A DNA stretch of 64,000 bases from Gemmata sp051859125 (GTDB lineage: Bacteria > Planctomycetota > Planctomycetia > Gemmatales > Gemmataceae): contig NZ_JBHYGG010000002.1 in assembly GCF_051859125.1 (NCBI RefSeq), forward strand, positions 1-64,000, in the 5' to 3' direction. The translations under genes were made by a program, and so were the position numbers. Of this stretch, positions 1-9,799 are shown piece after piece; position 1 is the stretch's first letter; the number at the start of each line of letters is the position of its first letter. The notes beneath the pieces were generated by a model, which worked only from the letters and a program-made list of their open reading frames with translations, ran no database searches and was not told the DNA's origin.

Positions 1-79
1 GCGGTCCACGGCCGCATGAAACGAACGTCTACCAACTAATGTGATCCCTACCCCCTCGCGCGGGGGCCGCGATCCCGGC

Positions 80-107
80 TTGATTCCCCCGGAGCCGCGC
101 TTATATT
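80..107 (+). promoter_or_regulatory. Probable sigma70-type promoter of the LptD-like gene
   Basis: TTGATT (80-85) and TATATT (102-107) are separated by 16 bases, in a locally AT-richer stretch. The predicted transcription start near 114 leaves a leader of about 45 bases containing GGAGG at 151 just before the GTG start at 160. Inferred from consensus only. Confidence 0.5.
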
Positions 108-159
108 CCCGCCGCCTTCAAGCACAAACTACTCGTGTGGCAGCCGACGCGGAGGCACC

Positions 160-2910
160 GTGGTCAGGGGCCGGGTGACATTCTGGATGGCGGTGGTCGT
201 CGCAACGGCGCTGGGGGCACCCGCGCCGGCGCAGTCGCCGCCGCCCGCCCCGCCGGTGGGCGCCGTGACCGGCCGGCCCGTGGGCGGCGCGCTCCCGACG
301 GACGCGCTGTTCAGCCCCGCGCCGGCCGTCCCGCCGCGCACCGCGTTCCAGCCGACCCGGCAGCCGCCGGGCGTCCCCGACGAGCCGGACTTCACCCTCC
401 CCGACGGGTCGGTCGTGCCGATCCCGCAGGGGAAGTCGCAGCAGTTCCGGTTCACCCGGCGGTACGGCACCCCGAACACGCTCGACAGCCAGCTCCTGCC
501 GGACGGCACCCGGCGGTTCGTGTTCGCCGGCGGCGTGATCGTCAACGCGGTCACCGAGACCGGCCAGGAGACCGAGTTCGCCACCGACGACGCGGTCGTG
601 TGGGTCCGCGGGCTGGCCATCGACAACATCGCCAACGGGTTCCAGGCCGGCGGCCCCGGGACCACCGAGGTCGAGGCGTACCTGTCGGGCAACGTCATCG
701 TCCGCACGAAGTCCAAGGAGGGGCAGCTCCAGACGCTCCGCGCGACCGAGGTGTACTACGACATGCAGCGGGAGCGGGCGGTCGCGCTGGCGGCCAGCCT
801 GGAGTTCAAGCCGGACCAGCTCCCGCAGCCGATCCGGATGCGGGGCCGGGAGCTCCTGCGGCTCGACACGGAGAACTGGGAGGCGCTGGGCGCGTCGTTC
901 GACGGGAGCTACCTGCCGAGCGACCCGGGCCTGCGGATCGACGCCAACCGCGTCACCCTCAGCATCCGCCAGGTGCAGCTGCGGAACGTGTTCGGGATCC
1001 CGTACCGGAACCTGCTGACCGGGGAGCCGGTCCAGGGCGAGGAGCAGATGCTCACGGCCTACGGGGCGGTGCCCAAGGTCGCGGGCGTGCCCGTGTTCTA
1101 CCTGCCCCGGGTCCGGGCCGACGCGACCGACCCGCTCGGCCCGTTCATCGGGTTCTCGCTCGGCCAGAGCCGCATGTTCGGCCCGAGCGTGTACACGACC
1201 TGGGACATGTTCGACCTGCTGGCCCTCAAGCCCCCGCCCGGCCAGAAGTGGCGGCTCAACGCCGACTACATGGGGTACCGCGGCCCGGCCCTGGGCACCG
1301 ACTACCAGTACAACGTGCCGGCCGACCCGCTGACCGGGCTCCAGCCCCCGGCCGGGCTCGTGAAGCTCTACGGCCTCCGGGACCAGGGGACCGACATCCT
1401 GGGCGGGAACCGCGGCCCCGAGCCGGTCCAACCGGACTTCCGCGGCCGGGCCGACTGGCGGCACCAACAGGAGATCATCCAGGGCCTGTACTATCAGGGC
1501 CAGATCGCGTACCTGAGCGACAAGAACTTCCTCGAAGAGTTCTACAAGCAGGAGTTCGACACCGGGCCGAACCACGAGACGTTCGCGTACCTGAAGTACC
1601 AGCAGCGGAACCTCGCGGTCGCCGGCCTGTTCGAGTACCGGCTGAACCGCCCGTGGGTGTCCGAGACCCAGTGGCTCCCGCGGGTCGACGGGTACGCGAT
1701 CGGGCAGACGTTCCTGAACGACCTGTTCGTGTACTCGGGGCACGCCAGCGGCGGGTACGCCGAGGCCCGGCCGAGCACCATCAACCCGACCGCGGTGCTC
1801 TCGACCGACCGGAACGTGAACACGGGCCGGTTCGACCTGATGCAGGAGCTGAGCGTCCCGCTCGCGCTCGGGCCGGTGAAGCTCGCGCCCTACGCCACCG
1901 TGGACCTGGCCGCGTACACCGAGGACCTCAACGGCAACAGCGTGGGCCGGGTGTGGGGCGGGGGCGGCACCCGGGCGAGCCTGCCGCTGTCGCGGCTCTA
2001 CGAGGACGTGTCGAGCGATCTGTTCAACGTCCGCGGGCTGAACCACAAGATGGTGTTCGGGGCGAACTACCTGTACGCCAAGACCAACGTGCCGTTCTCG
2101 CAGCTCCCGCTCCTGGACCGGCTCAACGACGACGCGACCGACCAGTCGTGGCGGAACATCACGCCCATGCAGCCGATGTTCGTCTCCGGGCCGAACGGGC
2201 CGCTGCTGGCCACCGGCGGCGACCCGACGAGCCAGTTCAACCCGCAGCGGTACCTGATCCGCCGCGGGTACACGAACCGGGTCGACACGCTCGACGACAT
2301 CAACGTGCTCCAGGGCGACCTGCGGCAGCGGTTCCAGACCAAGCGGGGGTACCCCGGGGCCGAGCACACGGTGGACGTGTTCACCCTCGACACCTCGGTG
2401 TCGTACTTCCCCGATTCGGGCCGGGACAACTTCGGCAAGCCGTTCGGGTTCCTGGAGTACGACGCGCTGTGGAACGTGGGGGACCGCACGGCCCTGTTCT
2501 CGTCCGGGTGGTTCGAGCCGTACGACACCGGGTCGCGGTACTACACGATCGGGGCGGCGCTGAACCGCACGGACCGGACCAACTTCGTGGTGAGCTACCG
2601 GCAGACGGACCCGATCAACAGCCGGGCGGTGACCGGGAGCGTCGGGTACCAGCTCAGCCCGCGGTACTACACGAGCGTGTCGGCGAGCTACGACTTCGGG
2701 ATCAGCCAGGCGCTGTCGAACTCGTTCTTCCTGACCCGGACCGGGACCGACCTGACGGTGACCGTCGGGGTCACGTACAACTCGCTCCAGAACAACCTGG
2801 GGGTGCAGTTCATGGTGATGCCGAACCTGCTGACGGCGTTCGCGGGCGGGCGGTTCACGGGCACCCCGGTCGGCGGCAACAACAGCGGGTACGGCGGCCG
2901 CGGCCGCTAG
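160..2910 (+). CDS. LptD-like (OstA-type) outer-membrane beta-barrel protein
   Basis: A 916-residue exported protein. It starts at a GTG with GGAGG seven bases upstream, followed by a hydrophobic signal peptide (about residues 1-25, ending near APAQS). Residues about 100-230 resemble the periplasmic OstA/LptA jellyroll (repeated strands, TGNVIVR-type motifs). A central YGAVPKVAGVPVFYLPRV stretch then leads into many alternating amphipathic strands, as expected for a barrel. LptD proteins insert lipopolysaccharide into the outer leaflet with LptE and the Lpt bridge. The conserved segment with the phrase GVPVFYLP is the main reason for the call. Planctomycete LptD-like proteins are divergent and the substrate here is inferred. 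No lptE or lptA lies alongside; the next gene is convergent. Confidence 0.68.
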   Translation: MVRGRVTFWMAVVVATALGAPAPAQSPPPAPPVGAVTGRPVGGALPTDALFSPAPAVPPRTAFQPTRQPPGVPDEPDFTLPDGSVVPIPQGKSQQFRFTRRYGTPNTLDSQLLPDGTRRFVFAGGVIVNAVTETGQETEFATDDAVVWVRGLAIDNIANGFQAGGPGTTEVEAYLSGNVIVRTKSKEGQLQTLRATEVYYDMQRERAVALAASLEFKPDQLPQPIRMRGRELLRLDTENWEALGASFDGSYLPSDPGLRIDANRVTLSIRQVQLRNVFGIPYRNLLTGEPVQGEEQMLTAYGAVPKVAGVPVFYLPRVRADATDPLGPFIGFSLGQSRMFGPSVYTTWDMFDLLALKPPPGQKWRLNADYMGYRGPALGTDYQYNVPADPLTGLQPPAGLVKLYGLRDQGTDILGGNRGPEPVQPDFRGRADWRHQQEIIQGLYYQGQIAYLSDKNFLEEFYKQEFDTGPNHETFAYLKYQQRNLAVAGLFEYRLNRPWVSETQWLPRVDGYAIGQTFLNDLFVYSGHASGGYAEARPSTINPTAVLSTDRNVNTGRFDLMQELSVPLALGPVKLAPYATVDLAAYTEDLNGNSVGRVWGGGGTRASLPLSRLYEDVSSDLFNVRGLNHKMVFGANYLYAKTNVPFSQLPLLDRLNDDATDQSWRNITPMQPMFVSGPNGPLLATGGDPTSQFNPQRYLIRRGYTNRVDTLDDINVLQGDLRQRFQTKRGYPGAEHTVDVFTLDTSVSYFPDSGRDNFGKPFGFLEYDALWNVGDRTALFSSGWFEPYDTGSRYYTIGAALNRTDRTNFVVSYRQTDPINSRAVTGSVGYQLSPRYYTSVSASYDFGISQALSNSFFLTRTGTDLTVTVGVTYNSLQNNLGVQFMVMPNLLTAFAGGRFTGTPVGGNNSGYGGRGR

Positions 2911-2961
2911 AGCCCCAGCGGCGGCGGGGCGCGGATGCCTGCGCGCAACGGCCGCGTCGCG

Positions 2962-3885
2962 TCACTCCGACGAGCCGGCGGTCAGCGCGCCGACGGCCAC
3001 CCCTGCGCCCAGTGCGAGCAGGACCGCGGCCGGCGGAAACACCGCGGGCGGGGTGTACGTCACGCCGCCCGCGTCGGCCCGCGCCGGGTGCCCCACGTAC
3101 CGCCCGCCGGCCGGCACCGCGAGCCGGTCGAAGTCCCGCGCGAGGCGGTTCAACTGGCTGCGCAGCTCCCCGCCGTGCATCGGCACCCCGTGCCCGGTCG
3201 CGGCCACCTCCGGGTCGAGTTCCGCGAGGGCTCGCACCGACGCTCGCGCGGCGTCCCAGTCGGTGGTGAAGTACGCCGGCGGGCCGTGAATCGCCTGCGG
3301 CTTGAACACCGCCCCGAAGAACGACTCCTGCTTCGTCGTGACGAACGCGTCGCCCGCGACGAGCGTGCGGTCGGCGTCGCGGAAGAGTGCGACGTGTCCC
3401 GGCGAGTGCCCGGGCGTGTGGAGCCACCGCCACCCGGGCAGGTGCGGCACGGCCCCGCGCTCCGGCAGGGGGCGCACGCGGGTGCCGAGGTCCACCCCGC
3501 GGCGCGAGTACAGGGGCGACAGCAGGGCCATCGCCCCGCCCCCGACGCTCGGGTCCGGCGGCGGGTAGTCGGCCCGGCCGGTCAGGTACGGCAACTCCAG
3601 CGGGTGCGCGAACACCGGCGCGTCCCACATCTCCGCGAGCGCCTCCAGCGAACCGACGTGGTCGAAGTGGCCGTGCGTCAGCACGATCGCGGCCGGCCGC
3701 GCGTCCGGCCCGAACGCCGCGGCGGCCGCGGCGACGATCGCGCCGCGGGAGAACGACAGCCCGGCGTCCACGAGCACCCACCCGCGGTCGCCCGCGCCGG
3801 GCGGGCCGATCAGGTACGCGTTGACGATCGACAGGGGGACGCGGATCACCCCCTCCGCGGCCCGCACACTGTTACTTCCGTTCAT
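2962..3885 (-). CDS. Metallo-beta-lactamase fold hydrolase
   Basis: A 307-residue protein whose metal-binding motif is plain: THGHFDHVG, then HTPGHSPGHV, then GDAF, then the distal histidine in ATGHG. This is the glyoxalase II/MBL layout with two metal sites. The start at 3885 is preferred over an in-frame ATG 54 bases upstream because a G-rich ribosome-binding stretch precedes it and the N-terminus then begins close to the fold. The C-terminus (about 270-307) ends with a hydrophobic Ala/Val/Leu-rich segment that could be a single membrane anchor, which is unusual for soluble members. Substrate is not predictable; glyoxalase II, lactonase and other hydrolase roles are all open. Confidence 0.8.
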   Translation of the reverse strand: MNGSNSVRAAEGVIRVPLSIVNAYLIGPPGAGDRGWVLVDAGLSFSRGAIVAAAAAAFGPDARPAAIVLTHGHFDHVGSLEALAEMWDAPVFAHPLELPYLTGRADYPPPDPSVGGGAMALLSPLYSRRGVDLGTRVRPLPERGAVPHLPGWRWLHTPGHSPGHVALFRDADRTLVAGDAFVTTKQESFFGAVFKPQAIHGPPAYFTTDWDAARASVRALAELDPEVAATGHGVPMHGGELRSQLNRLARDFDRLAVPAGGRYVGHPARADAGGVTYTPPAVFPPAAVLLALGAGVAVGALTAGSSE

Positions 3886-4080
3886 CGCACCCCCCCAGGT
3901 TCGGAACAGCCAGACGTGGTGCAGCAACCTGAGTGCCACTGAACCCGCGCCTTGCCCCCGACCGTCGTGTGCCCCCCCGCTCGTCCCGGAGGTGGCAGCG
4001 CGACGGCCGCCCCCGATCGCTCCGCCCAGCCGGCGCGAGATGGCGCCGGGTGCGGGGAGGTACGCTTCCCGGGTGGCCGC

Positions 4081-7000
4081 TCAGGCGGCGGGTTCGGGCG
4101 GCACCGGCCCCGGCACAGGTGTCGCTGTGGGAGTCGGGGCGGCCGCGGCGGGCGGGGTCTGCGGGGCGGCGGGCGGCCTCGCGGTCTCGGCCCCGGCCAA
4201 CCACCGCTCGATGAGGTAGTAGAAGACGGGCGTCAGGAAGACGCCGAAGAACGTGACCCCGAGCATCCCGGCGAACACCGCGATGCCCAGCGTCCGCCGC
4301 ATCTCGGCTCCGGCCCCCTGGGCCAGCACCAGCGGGACCACCCCGAGGATGAACGCGAAGCTGGTCATCACGATCGGCCGCAGCCGCAGCCGCACGGCCT
4401 CCAGGGTCGCCTCGCGCAGCGGCTTGCCCTCTTTCCGCTGCTGCTCCGCGAACTCGACGATCAGGATGGCGTTCTTACACGCCAGCCCGACGAGCACCAC
4501 CAGCCCGATCTGGGTGAAGATGTTGATCTCCGGGCGGACCGCCGGGACCAGCAGCGAGAAGGCGTACACCCCGCCGACCGCCGACAGCAGGCACATCGGC
4601 ACCACCAGGATGATCGCCAGGGGCAGGGACCAACTGTTGTAGAGCCCGGCCAGCACCAGGTAGACGAGGACGACCGCGCCGACGAAGGCGTAGATGGCCG
4701 TGCTGCCCTCGGTGTTCTGGAGGAACGAGATGTCGGTCCACTCGTACCCGGCCTGGTTCGACAGGGACCGGTCGGCCGCGGCCTCGACCATCCGGATGCC
4801 GGTCCCGGTGCTCGTCCCCGGGGCGAGGTTCCCGTTCACCGCGGCCGCCGGGAACGTGTTGTACCGCTGGATGACCACCGGCCCGACCGCGTCCTCGATC
4901 CGGGCCACGGCCCCGAGCGGGACCATCTCCCCCCGGTCGTTCCGCACCCGCAGGTTCTGGATCGTGTCGGCCGTCATCCGGAACGGCACGTCGGCCTGGG
5001 CGGTCACCTGCCAGTTCCGGCCGAACCGGTTGAAGTCGTTGACGTACGCCCCGCCGAGGTACACCTGGAGGGTTGCGAACACGTCCCGCAGCGGCACCCC
5101 CATCTGCATGCACCGCACCCGGTCCACGTCCACGTACAGTTGCGGCACGTTCGCCCGGTACACGGTGAACGCGGTCCCGAGTTCCGGGGCCTCCCCGATC
5201 GCCCGGATGAGCGCGTCCGCCTCGCGCTGGAGCCCGACCGGCCCGAGGGCGCCGCGGTCCTCGACCATGACGCGGTACCCGCCTGCGCTGCCCAGCCCCT
5301 GCACCGGCGGCGGCGGGAGGATGAGCACCTGCGCGTTCGGCTCCTCGCGGAGCAGCGTCGCGGTCAGGCCCATCATGACGACGAACCCGTTCCGCGACAG
5401 GTCACCCTTGCGGTCCTCGAACGGTTCCAGGATGACGAACATCGTCCCGAAGTTGGACCCGGTCGCCCCGAGGACGAACGACTGCCCGGTGACGGTGAGG
5501 GTGTGGGCGACCCCCGGGGTCGCGCGGACGAGGCCGTCGATCCGCCGCATCACCTCGCGGGACCGCTGGGCCGACGCCGCGTCGGGGAGCTGCACCGACA
5601 CCAGCAGGTAGCCCTTGTCCTGCGGCGGGACGTACCCGGTCGGCGTGCGGGTGAACGCGAGGTACGTCAGGACCAGCAGCGCGCCGTACACGGCCAGGAC
5701 GACGAGGGCGACGCGGAGCAGCCGCCCGACGGCCCAGGTGTACCCGTGGGCGGTCCGGTCGAACCCGCGGTTGAACAGCCCGTAGAACCACCGCAGGGCG
5801 GCGTTCACGCGGGCCGCCACGAGCCACCCGGCGGCCGCCCCGGGGGCCATGTACAGCGCGTGCGCCCCGAGCCACTGGGCCCACAGCCGGAGGCCGGTCG
5901 GGTCGTAGGCCACGGCCGGTGTCGCCGCGGGCACCAGCGGGAGCGGGCCCAGCGCGGCGGCCGCGGCCCGGTAGCCGGCGTACCCCAGGAGCAGCGCCCA
6001 CCCCCACCGCGGGAGCGTCTCGGTGGCGCGGTGCTGCCCGGGTCCCCGGCCCCGGAAGATGGCCGCCGCCCGGCTCGGGGTCAGGGTCATCGCGTTCACC
6101 GCCGAGATCATCATCGCCACCGAGATCGTCAGCGCGAACTGGCGGAAGAACTGGCCGGTGATCCCGCCCAGGAACGCGCTGGGCAGGAACACGCTGCTGA
6201 GCACCAGCGTGATGGCGATGATCGGGCCGGTGATCTCGCCCATCGCCCGGAGCGTCGCCTCGCGGGCCTCGAACCCCTTCGCGATCCACCGCTCGACGTT
6301 CTCCAGCACGACGATCGCGTCGTCCACCACGATGCCGATCGCCAGCACCAGGCCGAACAGGGTCAGGTTGTTCAGGGTGAACCCGAACACGTACATGACG
6401 GCGAGGGTGCCGACGAGCGACACCGGGACGTCGATCATCGGGAGGATCATCGCCCGCCAGTCCTGGAGGAACAGCAGGACAACGATGGCGACGAGCAGGG
6501 TGGCGTCGAACAGCGTGTTGTACACCTCCTCGACCGACTGCCGGATGAACGGGGTGGTGTCGTACCGGACGGCGGCGTCCACCCCCGGGGGGAACCGCCG
6601 CTTCATCTCGGCGAGCCGGGCCTTCACCCGCTCGGCCACGTCGAGGGCGTTCGAGCCCGGCAGGGCGAACACGGCCAGGCCCACGGCCGGGCGGCCGTCG
6701 AGGGTGTTGGTGATGTCCTGGGTGCGTGCCGTCAACTCGACCCGGGCCACGTCCCCGAGCTTGACGACGGGCCGGACGGTGGCGTCGGACGCCGGCGGGG
6801 CAGCGAGCCCCGGCGGGGCGGCAGGCGCGGCGGCCCCGCCGCCGGTCCCGCCCGCCCCGGCCCCGACCTTCACCACGATGTTCTGGAACTGCTCGACGGT
6901 CTCCAGGCGCCCGAGGGCGTTGAGGGTGAACTGGAACGCGACCCCCGGGGCGGCCGGCTCGGCCCCGACCCGCCCCGCCGCGACCTGCACGTTCTGCTCG

Positions 7001-7629
7001 CGGATCGCGGCCACCACGTCCGACGCGCTGAGGCCGTTCGCCGCCAGCCGGTCCGGGTCGAGCCACGCCTTCATGCTGTAGTCCTGCTGGCCGAACACCA
7101 GCACGTCCCCGACCCCGTCGATCCGGGCGATCTCGTCCCGCACCTGTACGGTGGCGAAGTTCGACAGGTAGAGCTGGTTGCGGGTGTCGTCCGGGGAGTA
7201 CAGGTTGGCGATGAGGAGGATGTCCGGGGTCCGCTTGCGGACCAGCACCCCCTGCCGCTGCACGTCCTCGGGCAGGAGCGGGGTGGCCTGCTGGACCCGG
7301 TTCTGGACCAGCACCTGCGCCATGTTCAGGTCGGTGCCCAGGGCGAACGTGATGGTCAGCGAGTACGAGCCGTCGTTCCCGGAGTTGGAGGACATGTACA
7401 GCATGCCCTCGACGCCGTTGACCTGCTGCTCGATCGGGGCGGCCACGCTGTTCGAGACGACGACGGCGTTCGCCCCGGGGTAGTTGCACGACACGGTCAC
7501 GGTCGGCGGGGCGATCTCCGGGTACTGGGCGATCGGCAGCCGGAACAGGGCCGCCGCCCCGAACAGGAGGATGACGATTGAAAGGACCCAGGCCAGGACC
7601 GGGCGGTCGATGAACACGCGCGCAAACAT
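4081..7629 (-). CDS. RND-family multidrug efflux permease (HAE1 type)
   Basis: An 1182-residue inner-membrane proton antiporter of the AcrB/MexB group. The N-terminus (MFARVFIDRPVLAWVLSI) is characteristic. The TM4 proton-relay motif is present as GIVVDDAIVVLENVERW, and both porter-domain repeats and twelve membrane segments are recognisable. The start at 7629 has a strong AGGAGGGG ribosome-binding site. It lies 88 bases downstream of the membrane-fusion protein gene on the same strand, so the two form a pump operon. No TolC-type channel is adjacent. Oddity: between the TM6 region and the segment WFYGLFNRGFDRTAHGYT there is an insertion of roughly 100 residues with two hydrophobic stretches, absent from classical AcrB. 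A low-complexity Gly/Ala/Pro insert (about residues 255-285) lies in the first porter domain. Confidence 0.95.
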   Translation of the reverse strand: MFARVFIDRPVLAWVLSIVILLFGAAALFRLPIAQYPEIAPPTVTVSCNYPGANAVVVSNSVAAPIEQQVNGVEGMLYMSSNSGNDGSYSLTITFALGTDLNMAQVLVQNRVQQATPLLPEDVQRQGVLVRKRTPDILLIANLYSPDDTRNQLYLSNFATVQVRDEIARIDGVGDVLVFGQQDYSMKAWLDPDRLAANGLSASDVVAAIREQNVQVAAGRVGAEPAAPGVAFQFTLNALGRLETVEQFQNIVVKVGAGAGGTGGGAAAPAAPPGLAAPPASDATVRPVVKLGDVARVELTARTQDITNTLDGRPAVGLAVFALPGSNALDVAERVKARLAEMKRRFPPGVDAAVRYDTTPFIRQSVEEVYNTLFDATLLVAIVVLLFLQDWRAMILPMIDVPVSLVGTLAVMYVFGFTLNNLTLFGLVLAIGIVVDDAIVVLENVERWIAKGFEAREATLRAMGEITGPIIAITLVLSSVFLPSAFLGGITGQFFRQFALTISVAMMISAVNAMTLTPSRAAAIFRGRGPGQHRATETLPRWGWALLLGYAGYRAAAAALGPLPLVPAATPAVAYDPTGLRLWAQWLGAHALYMAPGAAAGWLVAARVNAALRWFYGLFNRGFDRTAHGYTWAVGRLLRVALVVLAVYGALLVLTYLAFTRTPTGYVPPQDKGYLLVSVQLPDAASAQRSREVMRRIDGLVRATPGVAHTLTVTGQSFVLGATGSNFGTMFVILEPFEDRKGDLSRNGFVVMMGLTATLLREEPNAQVLILPPPPVQGLGSAGGYRVMVEDRGALGPVGLQREADALIRAIGEAPELGTAFTVYRANVPQLYVDVDRVRCMQMGVPLRDVFATLQVYLGGAYVNDFNRFGRNWQVTAQADVPFRMTADTIQNLRVRNDRGEMVPLGAVARIEDAVGPVVIQRYNTFPAAAVNGNLAPGTSTGTGIRMVEAAADRSLSNQAGYEWTDISFLQNTEGSTAIYAFVGAVVLVYLVLAGLYNSWSLPLAIILVVPMCLLSAVGGVYAFSLLVPAVRPEINIFTQIGLVVLVGLACKNAILIVEFAEQQRKEGKPLREATLEAVRLRLRPIVMTSFAFILGVVPLVLAQGAGAEMRRTLGIAVFAGMLGVTFFGVFLTPVFYYLIERWLAGAETARPPAAPQTPPAAAAPTPTATPVPGPVPPEPAA

Positions 7630-7717
7630 TACCCCTCCTGCGGCGGGAACCGGCGTGTGCGGGGCACCGCCCGCGGGGAACAACCGTGCTGAACGGGGCC
7701 GGGGGAGGGCCCCTTCG

Positions 7718-9082
7718 TCACGGGCCGCGGCCCTGCGGGTCGGCGACCGTGGCGGGCCGGCCGCGGGCACCGCCCCCCGGCGCGGCGTTGCCGCCGGTGC
7801 CGGGTTGCGCCCCCTGCCCGGGGTTCCCGTTCGGGCCGGTCGGCACCGCCCCCGGGCCGCCCGGGGTGCCCCACCCACCGGGACCGGCGGCCGTGCTCTT
7901 GTCCGCCACCGGCGTGATCTCGCCCGGTTGCGGGTCGATCTCCATTTCCGGCTGGAGCCGCGCGAGGCCGGTGATGACGACCCGGTCCGTCGGGGCGAGC
8001 CCCTCCACCACCCGCAGCCCCAGCGACAGCGGCCCGAGCCGGACCGGCTTCGCCGCCACCCGGTTGTTCGGCCCGACGACGTACACCACCCGCTGGGCCT
8101 GGTCGGAGACGACCGCCTCGTCAGGGATCAGAACGGCGTCGGGAACGGTGGCCCCCGGGATGCGGCCGCGGACGAACAGGCCGGGCCGGAGCAGCCGCGG
8201 CGGGCCCGGGTTGGGGAACGTGCCGCGGATCTGGAGGGTGCCGGTGGACGGGTTCAGTTCCGAGCCGGCGAACTCGATCGTTCCCTTGTGGGGGTACCCG
8301 GTCTCGTCCCGGAGCTGGATCTCGACCGGCACACCGCCCCCCTGGCCGGTCGTCACCCGGCCCTCCCGGGCCGTGCGCCGCAGGTACTCCAGCACCGTGT
8401 GCTCGTCGACCGTGAAGTAGGCGTAGGTCGGGTCCACGGTGACCACGCGGGTGAGGACCGTCCCCTGGCCGGTCCCGCCGGTCACCAGGTTCCCCTCGTT
8501 CACGAACACCCGGTCCACGCGGCCGTCGAACGGGGCCACGACCGTGGCGTACCGGAGGTTCAGTTGGGCCTGTTCGACGTCCTTCTGCGCCTTCTCGACC
8601 CCGGCCCGGGTGACGAGCACCTGGGCCTTGGCCTGGTCGTACTCCTCCTGACTCACGACCCCCGAACCGAGCCCCTTGGCCAACCGGGTCTCGGTCGCGG
8701 CGGCCTGCTCCCGCTGGGCGGTGGCGCTCTTCACCGCCGTCTGGGCCTGCCCGACGGCCAGTTCGAACGGCTCCGGGTCGATCTGGACCAGCGTGTCCCC
8801 GGCCTTGACCTCCGCCCCCTCGTGGAACGGAACCGCCCGGACGTACCCGCTCACCCGGGCGCGGACGTCGGCCGCCTTGACCGCGGCCAGCGTGCCCGTC
8901 AGATCGGTGAACTCGGTCACGGACCGGACCAGGGGCGGCGCGGCGGCGACCTTGGGCGGCCCGGCACCCTTCGGCGGCCCCGCCGGCCGCGCGTTGCACC
9001 CGAGCCCCGCAACTCCGGCGGCGAACAGTAGGGGTGCGACTCGTCTCAGCGAGAGGGCGGCACGAGCGGCGGCAGAGCCCAT
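7718..9082 (-). CDS. RND efflux periplasmic adaptor (membrane-fusion protein)
   Basis: A 454-residue HlyD/AcrA-family protein. It has an N-terminal hydrophobic signal with a cysteine at about residue 29 (GLGC), a weak lipoprotein box. The order is as in AcrA: first lipoyl half (VRARVSGYVRAVPFHEGAEVKAGD), alpha-hairpin, second lipoyl half (VVAPFDGRV), beta-barrel and membrane-proximal domain. The last 60 residues are Gly/Pro-rich and look disordered, which is longer than usual. It couples the RND permease downstream to an outer-membrane channel and is first in the pump operon. Confidence 0.93.
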   Translation of the reverse strand: MGSAAARAALSLRRVAPLLFAAGVAGLGCNARPAGPPKGAGPPKVAAAPPLVRSVTEFTDLTGTLAAVKAADVRARVSGYVRAVPFHEGAEVKAGDTLVQIDPEPFELAVGQAQTAVKSATAQREQAAATETRLAKGLGSGVVSQEEYDQAKAQVLVTRAGVEKAQKDVEQAQLNLRYATVVAPFDGRVDRVFVNEGNLVTGGTGQGTVLTRVVTVDPTYAYFTVDEHTVLEYLRRTAREGRVTTGQGGGVPVEIQLRDETGYPHKGTIEFAGSELNPSTGTLQIRGTFPNPGPPRLLRPGLFVRGRIPGATVPDAVLIPDEAVVSDQAQRVVYVVGPNNRVAAKPVRLGPLSLGLRVVEGLAPTDRVVITGLARLQPEMEIDPQPGEITPVADKSTAAGPGGWGTPGGPGAVPTGPNGNPGQGAQPGTGGNAAPGGGARGRPATVADPQGRGP

Positions 9083-9349
9083 CGGATACCTTTGGGTTGG
9101 ACACGAAGTGGCGGCGTCCCGCGGCGAAGGGGGTCCACCGGTGCGTTCCCGGGAGCCCAGTTCCGACGGGTCCCGGACTGCGGCACCGGCCCCCGACGGA
9201 GGGTCACAGTCGTCGCACCTGCCGTGCCCAAGGCTCGTGCGAAACCGCGCCCGGCCGGAATGGGTAAAAACGCGACACGTCGCGTCAGGACCGGTCCCGA
9301 CGCGCGCTGGCGTAGAGCGCGTGCCGCCGCCTGCCGGGCGTCACAGACG

Positions 9350-9700
9350 GGGGCGGCAGATGATTTTCACCCTGGCGAGTTCGACCTCGTGTTGCCCGAT
9401 GTGCTCGAAGAGTTCGGCCGTCGTGTCTTGAGTTGACTTCAGAAGGGTCCGGGGGTCTTGGCTCCCGAGGCGAACACGGCCCGGCACCGGTCCGGAGATG
9501 CATCTTCCAGGCGTGGATCAGGGTCTGGTGTACCCCGTAGGCGACGCAAGTTCGTTGATCGTGTTGACGCCCCTCACGGCCGCCAGGGCGACTGGCCTTG
9601 AACGCCGACGAGTGACTCTTCCGCTTGCCCGCCACCGGTTCCCATTTCCCGGGCGACCGGTGGAGTTGAACCGGCGGTCCAGTTTTGGGGGTCCATTCGA
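9350..9700 (-). mobile_element. Decayed IS3-family insertion sequence (OrfA remnant with one terminal repeat)
   Basis: Read on the minus strand, fragments of an IS3-family OrfA occur in consecutive but shifting frames: KRKSHSSAFKA near 9635, VALAAVRGVNTINELA near 9585, YGVHQTLIHAWKMHLRTGAG near 9530, then AVFASGAKTP and AELFEHIGQHEVELARVK. This is the order of the helix-turn-helix and leucine-zipper parts of OrfA, broken by at least two frameshifts. About 40 bases upstream, at 9674-9694, lies TGGACCCCCAAAACTGGACC on the minus strand, which looks like an IS3-type terminal inverted repeat. OrfB (the DDE catalytic part) is absent. The element is dead and truncated. Most of the otherwise empty 9083-9799 interval is explained by it. 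Confidence 0.72.
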
Positions 9701-9799
9701 CCTCCGGCGGCGGTAGCGGGTACGGCGGCCGCTGACCGACCACGGGGTCACTTCGCGAGGGCCCCGTGCGAGGTGACGTGACGGAACGCGGCCGACGAC

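Noticed and set aside
160..2910. TolC-type outer-membrane channel for the RND pump
   Set aside because: The protein has OstA/LptD-like blocks and a long barrel rather than TolC coiled-coil repeats, and is on the opposite strand and 5 kb from the adaptor gene.
135..3269. A 1044-codon frame overlapping the LptD-like gene
   Set aside because: Composition is almost only Arg, Pro, Ala, Gly and Gln; it is a frame shadow.
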